From positions 1 to 16,587 of the forward strand of contig CALANC010000113.1 in the NCBI GenBank assembly GCA_937925895.1: a stretch of DNA of 16,587 nucleotides, read 5' to 3'. The notes under the pieces were generated by a model that worked only from the letters and a program-made list of their open reading frames with translations, ran no database searches and had not been told where the DNA came from. Origin of the DNA: an uncultured Desulfobacterales bacterium. GTDB lineage: Bacteria; Desulfobacterota; Desulfobacteria; Desulfobacterales; UBA11574. Below, in pieces: positions 14,464-16,587 of the stretch. The translations under genes and the position numbers were made by a program. Each line of letters starts with the position of its first letter. Positions within the stretch are counted from its first letter, which is position 1.

Positions 14464-14916
14464 ATGACAAAACTTATCTGCTCGGAATATAAGCCTGGAC
14501 GCCGTTTCGTTGGGCGTCTTCCTCATGGAAAGGATTTGATTTCAACAATTGAAGGCTTTTGTAAAGAATCGTCCGTTTAAATGGCAACTTTTTCACTCAT
14601 CGGTGCAGTTTCGTCATATACCATCGGGTCGTATGATCAAACGCAACAAGTTTACGTTACGTTTACGGAAAAAGCTCCTATGGAAATCGTAACTTGCATG
14701 GGCAATATTTCATTGCTCGATGAAAATCCTTTTGTGCATGCTCACATTGTCCTCGGGAGTGAGTCTGGGGAACTAATTGGCGGACACCTTTTTTCAGAAA
14801 CCATACTCTTTGCCGGAGAAATTGATATTAAAGAGTTAACAGGAAAGCCCTTGGAGAAGGCCTACGATCGAACAACCGGCCTTAAGCTCTGGGATGTAAA
14901 GGATCAAAAGGACTGA
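14464..14916 (+). pseudogene. PPC/DUF296-domain gene interrupted by an in-frame TAA
   Basis: Two frames in the same phase together make one PPC (Plants and Prokaryotes Conserved, DUF296) domain of about 150 residues. The first 38 codons (14464-14577) encode an N-terminal strand and helix with GRRFVGRLPHGKDLISTIEG. A TAA follows at 14578-14580, and the frame resumes directly with ATG 14581: MATFSLIGAVSSYTIGSYD, the usual continuation of the domain. Conserved histidines in FVHAHIVLG and GGHL are intact. Good ribosome binding lies only before the first part. Possibilities are a recent nonsense mutation, stop readthrough, or two chains made by termination and restart at TAAATG. UGPase follows one base after. 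PPC proteins occur in bacteria with unknown roles. Confidence 0.75.
14581..14916 (+). CDS. Downstream portion of the PPC/DUF296 gene
   Basis: An open frame of 111 codons that alone lacks the first strand and helix of the PPC fold but keeps its metal-binding-type histidines (HAH and GGH) and the C-terminal strands. No Shine-Dalgarno sequence precedes this ATG, so it would be made only by restart after the upstream 38-codon frame or by readthrough. Codon use and lack of other lesions suggest that it has not decayed. Confidence 0.55.
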   Translation: MATFSLIGAVSSYTIGSYDQTQQVYVTFTEKAPMEIVTCMGNISLLDENPFVHAHIVLGSESGELIGGHLFSETILFAGEIDIKELTGKPLEKAYDRTTGLKLWDVKDQKD

Positions 14917-14917
14917 T

Positions 14918-16321
14918 ATGTCGATAAAATCAGATCAATTAAAATATTTACCATCTTTCATTTCAAAGATGGAGGAAAAGGGGCTTCACTCCACCGTTAT
15001 TGATACCTTTGAATATTATTATAAAAAAGTAGTTACAGGTGAGACTGGCCTTATCTATGGCAGGGACATCGTGCCTGTATCTTCAGACGAAGTTGAAGAT
15101 GCAGAAAATATAAAGGAATATGCCAACGCCGGGAGAAAAGCTTTAAAACAGGCGATAATGATAAAACTCAACGGTGGTCTTGGTACAAGTATGGGACTTA
15201 CCCGGGCCAAATCTCTTTTGGAAGTAAAAGACGGCAAAACATTTTTAGAGATTATTTTAAGACAGGCGGAAAGTTGCAAAATCAAGCTTGCCTTGATGAA
15301 CAGTTTCAGTACACATGACGACTCATGCAAAGCACTGTCAATATTGAAGCCGACAGATACGCCTCTTTTATTCCTACAGAATACGTTTCCCAAAATCCTT
15401 AAAAAGAGTTTTGCTCCTGCAAGTTGGAATACAAATCCGGACCTTGAATGGAATCCTCCCGGTCATGGCGATATCTATTCGGCCATGTACGCATCCGGGG
15501 TTCTCAACAGACTGTTACAAAATGGGATTCAATATGCTTTTATTTCCAACTCGGACAATTTAGGAGCTACCCTGGATGAATCGCTGCTGGGTTACTTTTC
15601 CGAAAATAGATTCCCTTTTATGATGGAAGTCGCTCCAAGAACACCGGCAGATATAAAAGGCGGCCATATTGCCCGACATCGAAATGGACGGTTGATTCTT
15701 CGCGAGTCGGCGCAGTGCCCAAAAGATGAGTTGGGGGCATTCAGGGATATTAAGCGGTATAAATTCTTCAATACCAACAACATATGGATTGATTTAGATT
15801 ACCTTGAAAAGATTATTAAAAAGCATGGGGCAATAAAACTTCCCATGATCCGAAACCCCAAGACGCTAGATCCGAGGGATGAAAACAGCCCTGAGGTGTA
15901 TCAGATCGAAACAGCCATGGGCGCCGCCATATCGCTTTTTGAGGGTGCTACCATTATTAAGGTCCCACCTGTACGGTTTTTTCCCGTAAAAAAATGCAGT
16001 GATCTTCTGGCGGTAAGATCAGATCGTTTTTCTTTCTCACAGGAAAATAGCCTGATATTGAACCCCAATGTTCGTTCAGATACGATACATATCGATCTCG
16101 ATCAGAAATATTACGGGAAAATTGATCTTTTTGACGAAAGGTTTGCCGAAGGTGCTCCATCTTTGATCCATTGCGAGTCCCTGACCATCGAAGGGGATGT
16201 TCATTTTGAAGGCAACATCACCATAAAAGGCAAGGTAGTGGTGAAAAACAATGGTAAATCAAAGGCGGTCGTAAAAAAAGGGACGGTTATAGATAAGGAT
16301 ATGACTTTTCAATCGGCCTAG
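14918..16321 (+). CDS. UTP-glucose-1-phosphate uridylyltransferase, eukaryotic-type (UDPGP family)
   Basis: A 467-residue enzyme that makes UDP-glucose from UTP and glucose-1-phosphate. [11 protein letters not shown] (about residues 83-93) is the nucleotide-binding loop of the UDPGP family, which differs from bacterial GalU. Further family marks are [24 protein letters not shown] and FNTNNIWID. The C-terminal third forms the usual left-handed beta-helix with imperfect hexapeptide-like repeats ([18 protein letters not shown]). Length fits the family (about 450-510). It starts one base after the PPC gene, so they form one transcription unit. The stop overlaps the stop of the convergent transglycosylase gene by 3 to 4 bases (CTAG). 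Confidence 0.92.
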   Translation: MSIKSDQLKYLPSFISKMEEKGLHSTVIDTFEYYYKKVVTGETGLIYGRDIVPVSSDEVEDAENIKEYANAGRKALKQAIMIKLNGGLGTSMGLTRAKSLLEVKDGKTFLEIILRQAESCKIKLALMNSFSTHDDSCKALSILKPTDTPLLFLQNTFPKILKKSFAPASWNTNPDLEWNPPGHGDIYSAMYASGVLNRLLQNGIQYAFISNSDNLGATLDESLLGYFSENRFPFMMEVAPRTPADIKGGHIARHRNGRLILRESAQCPKDELGAFRDIKRYKFFNTNNIWIDLDYLEKIIKKHGAIKLPMIRNPKTLDPRDENSPEVYQIETAMGAAISLFEGATIIKVPPVRFFPVKKCSDLLAVRSDRFSFSQENSLILNPNVRSDTIHIDLDQKYYGKIDLFDERFAEGAPSLIHCESLTIEGDVHFEGNITIKGKVVVKNNGKSKAVVKKGTVIDKDMTFQSA

Positions 16322-16587
16322 CCTTGTTTATAGGCCGCATAATATTTCATCACTTTATCCACGAAGTCTTCTGTTTCTTTAAAGGGTGGGATTCGCTTAT
16401 AACGTTCGACGATATTAGGACCGGCATTATAGGCAGCAAGCGCCAAGGGCAGCTTTCCGTCAAAACGCTTTAGAAGCTGTTTTAGGTAACGTGCTCCCCC
16501 CATTATATTTTCCCTCGGGTCGAAAGGGTCATTTATTTTTAAGGCCTTGATATTTTCAGGCATTATCTGCATAAGCCCTTTTGCGCC
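16318..16587 (-). CDS. Lytic transglycosylase, SLT domain (5' truncated by window edge)
   Basis: The visible 89 C-terminal residues are the end of an SLT-type (Slt70/MltC-like) transglycosylase catalytic domain that cleaves peptidoglycan. [12 protein letters not shown] at the window edge, [14 protein letters not shown], and [16 protein letters not shown] are the usual family segments that follow the catalytic glutamate, which lies outside the window. The frame stays open to base 16587, so the start lies beyond. The protein ends soon after the domain, so any extra domains are N-terminal. It converges on the UGPase gene, with overlapping stop codons. Confidence 0.9.
   Translation of the reverse strand, partial: GAKGLMQIMPENIKALKINDPFDPRENIMGGARYLKQLLKRFDGKLPLALAAYNAGPNIVERYKRIPPFKETEDFVDKVMKYYAAYKQG

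Noticed and set aside
14578..14580. Selenocysteine or pyrrolysine recoding of the PPC stop
   Set aside because: The codon is TAA, not TGA or TAG, and no recoding hairpin is evident next to it.

Overview
The window looks like a chromosomal segment of a Gram-negative bacterium with an aerobic or microaerobic branch of respiration. The mixture of multiheme cytochrome, alternative complex III (ACIII) parts, a cbb3-type oxidase, UbiE/UbiG/UbiA-type quinone enzymes and a YkgJ-type cysteine-cluster protein suggests a deltaproteobacterium (Desulfobacterota, perhaps near Desulfobacterales). This is inference from protein character; no rRNA or other decisive marker is present.

Positions 1-7735 form one tightly packed plus-strand operon: the 3' part of an ActF-like ACIII membrane subunit, an ActA-like multiheme cytochrome, CcoN, a CcoO fused to a second cytochrome c domain, CcoS, a stand-alone FixP_N/CcoP-N-like membrane anchor, an unrecognised one-helix protein, an ActE-like monoheme cytochrome, and the copper-transporting ATPase CcoI. 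ACIII pieces (F, A, E) are interleaved with oxidase and oxidase-assembly genes. The natural reading is a quinol:O2 electron-transfer assembly in which ACIII takes electrons from quinol and passes them through the heme subunits to a rearranged cbb3 oxidase. A structured GC-rich insert lies between actA and ccoN, and a low-complexity AT-rich patch precedes ccoS.

Positions 7724-8152 hold three copies (plus, minus, plus) of a repeat of about 100-120 bp. The first overlaps the end of ccoI, and the last supplies the start codon of ubiG. Positions 8147-9672 encode UbiG-like and UbiE-like quinone methyltransferases. They converge with no gap on a minus-strand pair: a UbiA-family prenyltransferase and a TauE/SafE-like (CcoI/CcoH-associated type) membrane protein probably used in oxidase or copper maturation. 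These genes link quinone supply to the oxidase operon.

Positions 11351-12158 are noncoding. They contain small overlapping palindromes and a large imperfect palindrome of about 214 bp that looks like a MITE-type element. A DapA-family enzyme with a C-terminal extension follows (12159-13193), then another compact inverted-repeat element (13200-13324), a minus-strand YkgJ-family protein, and a 429-bp AT-rich gap whose last 117 bases encode the N-terminal part of a PPC/DUF296 protein. That PPC gene is broken by an in-frame TAA directly followed by ATG. It is followed after one base by a eukaryotic-type UTP-glucose-1-phosphate uridylyltransferase, whose stop codon overlaps that of a convergent, truncated lytic transglycosylase at the window edge.

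The most notable points are the ACIII-cbb3 hybrid operon with a redistributed CcoP, the apparent loss of the axial methionine in ActE, the CX3CH heme motif in ActA, the three-copy repeat between ccoI and ubiG, and the stop-interrupted PPC gene.
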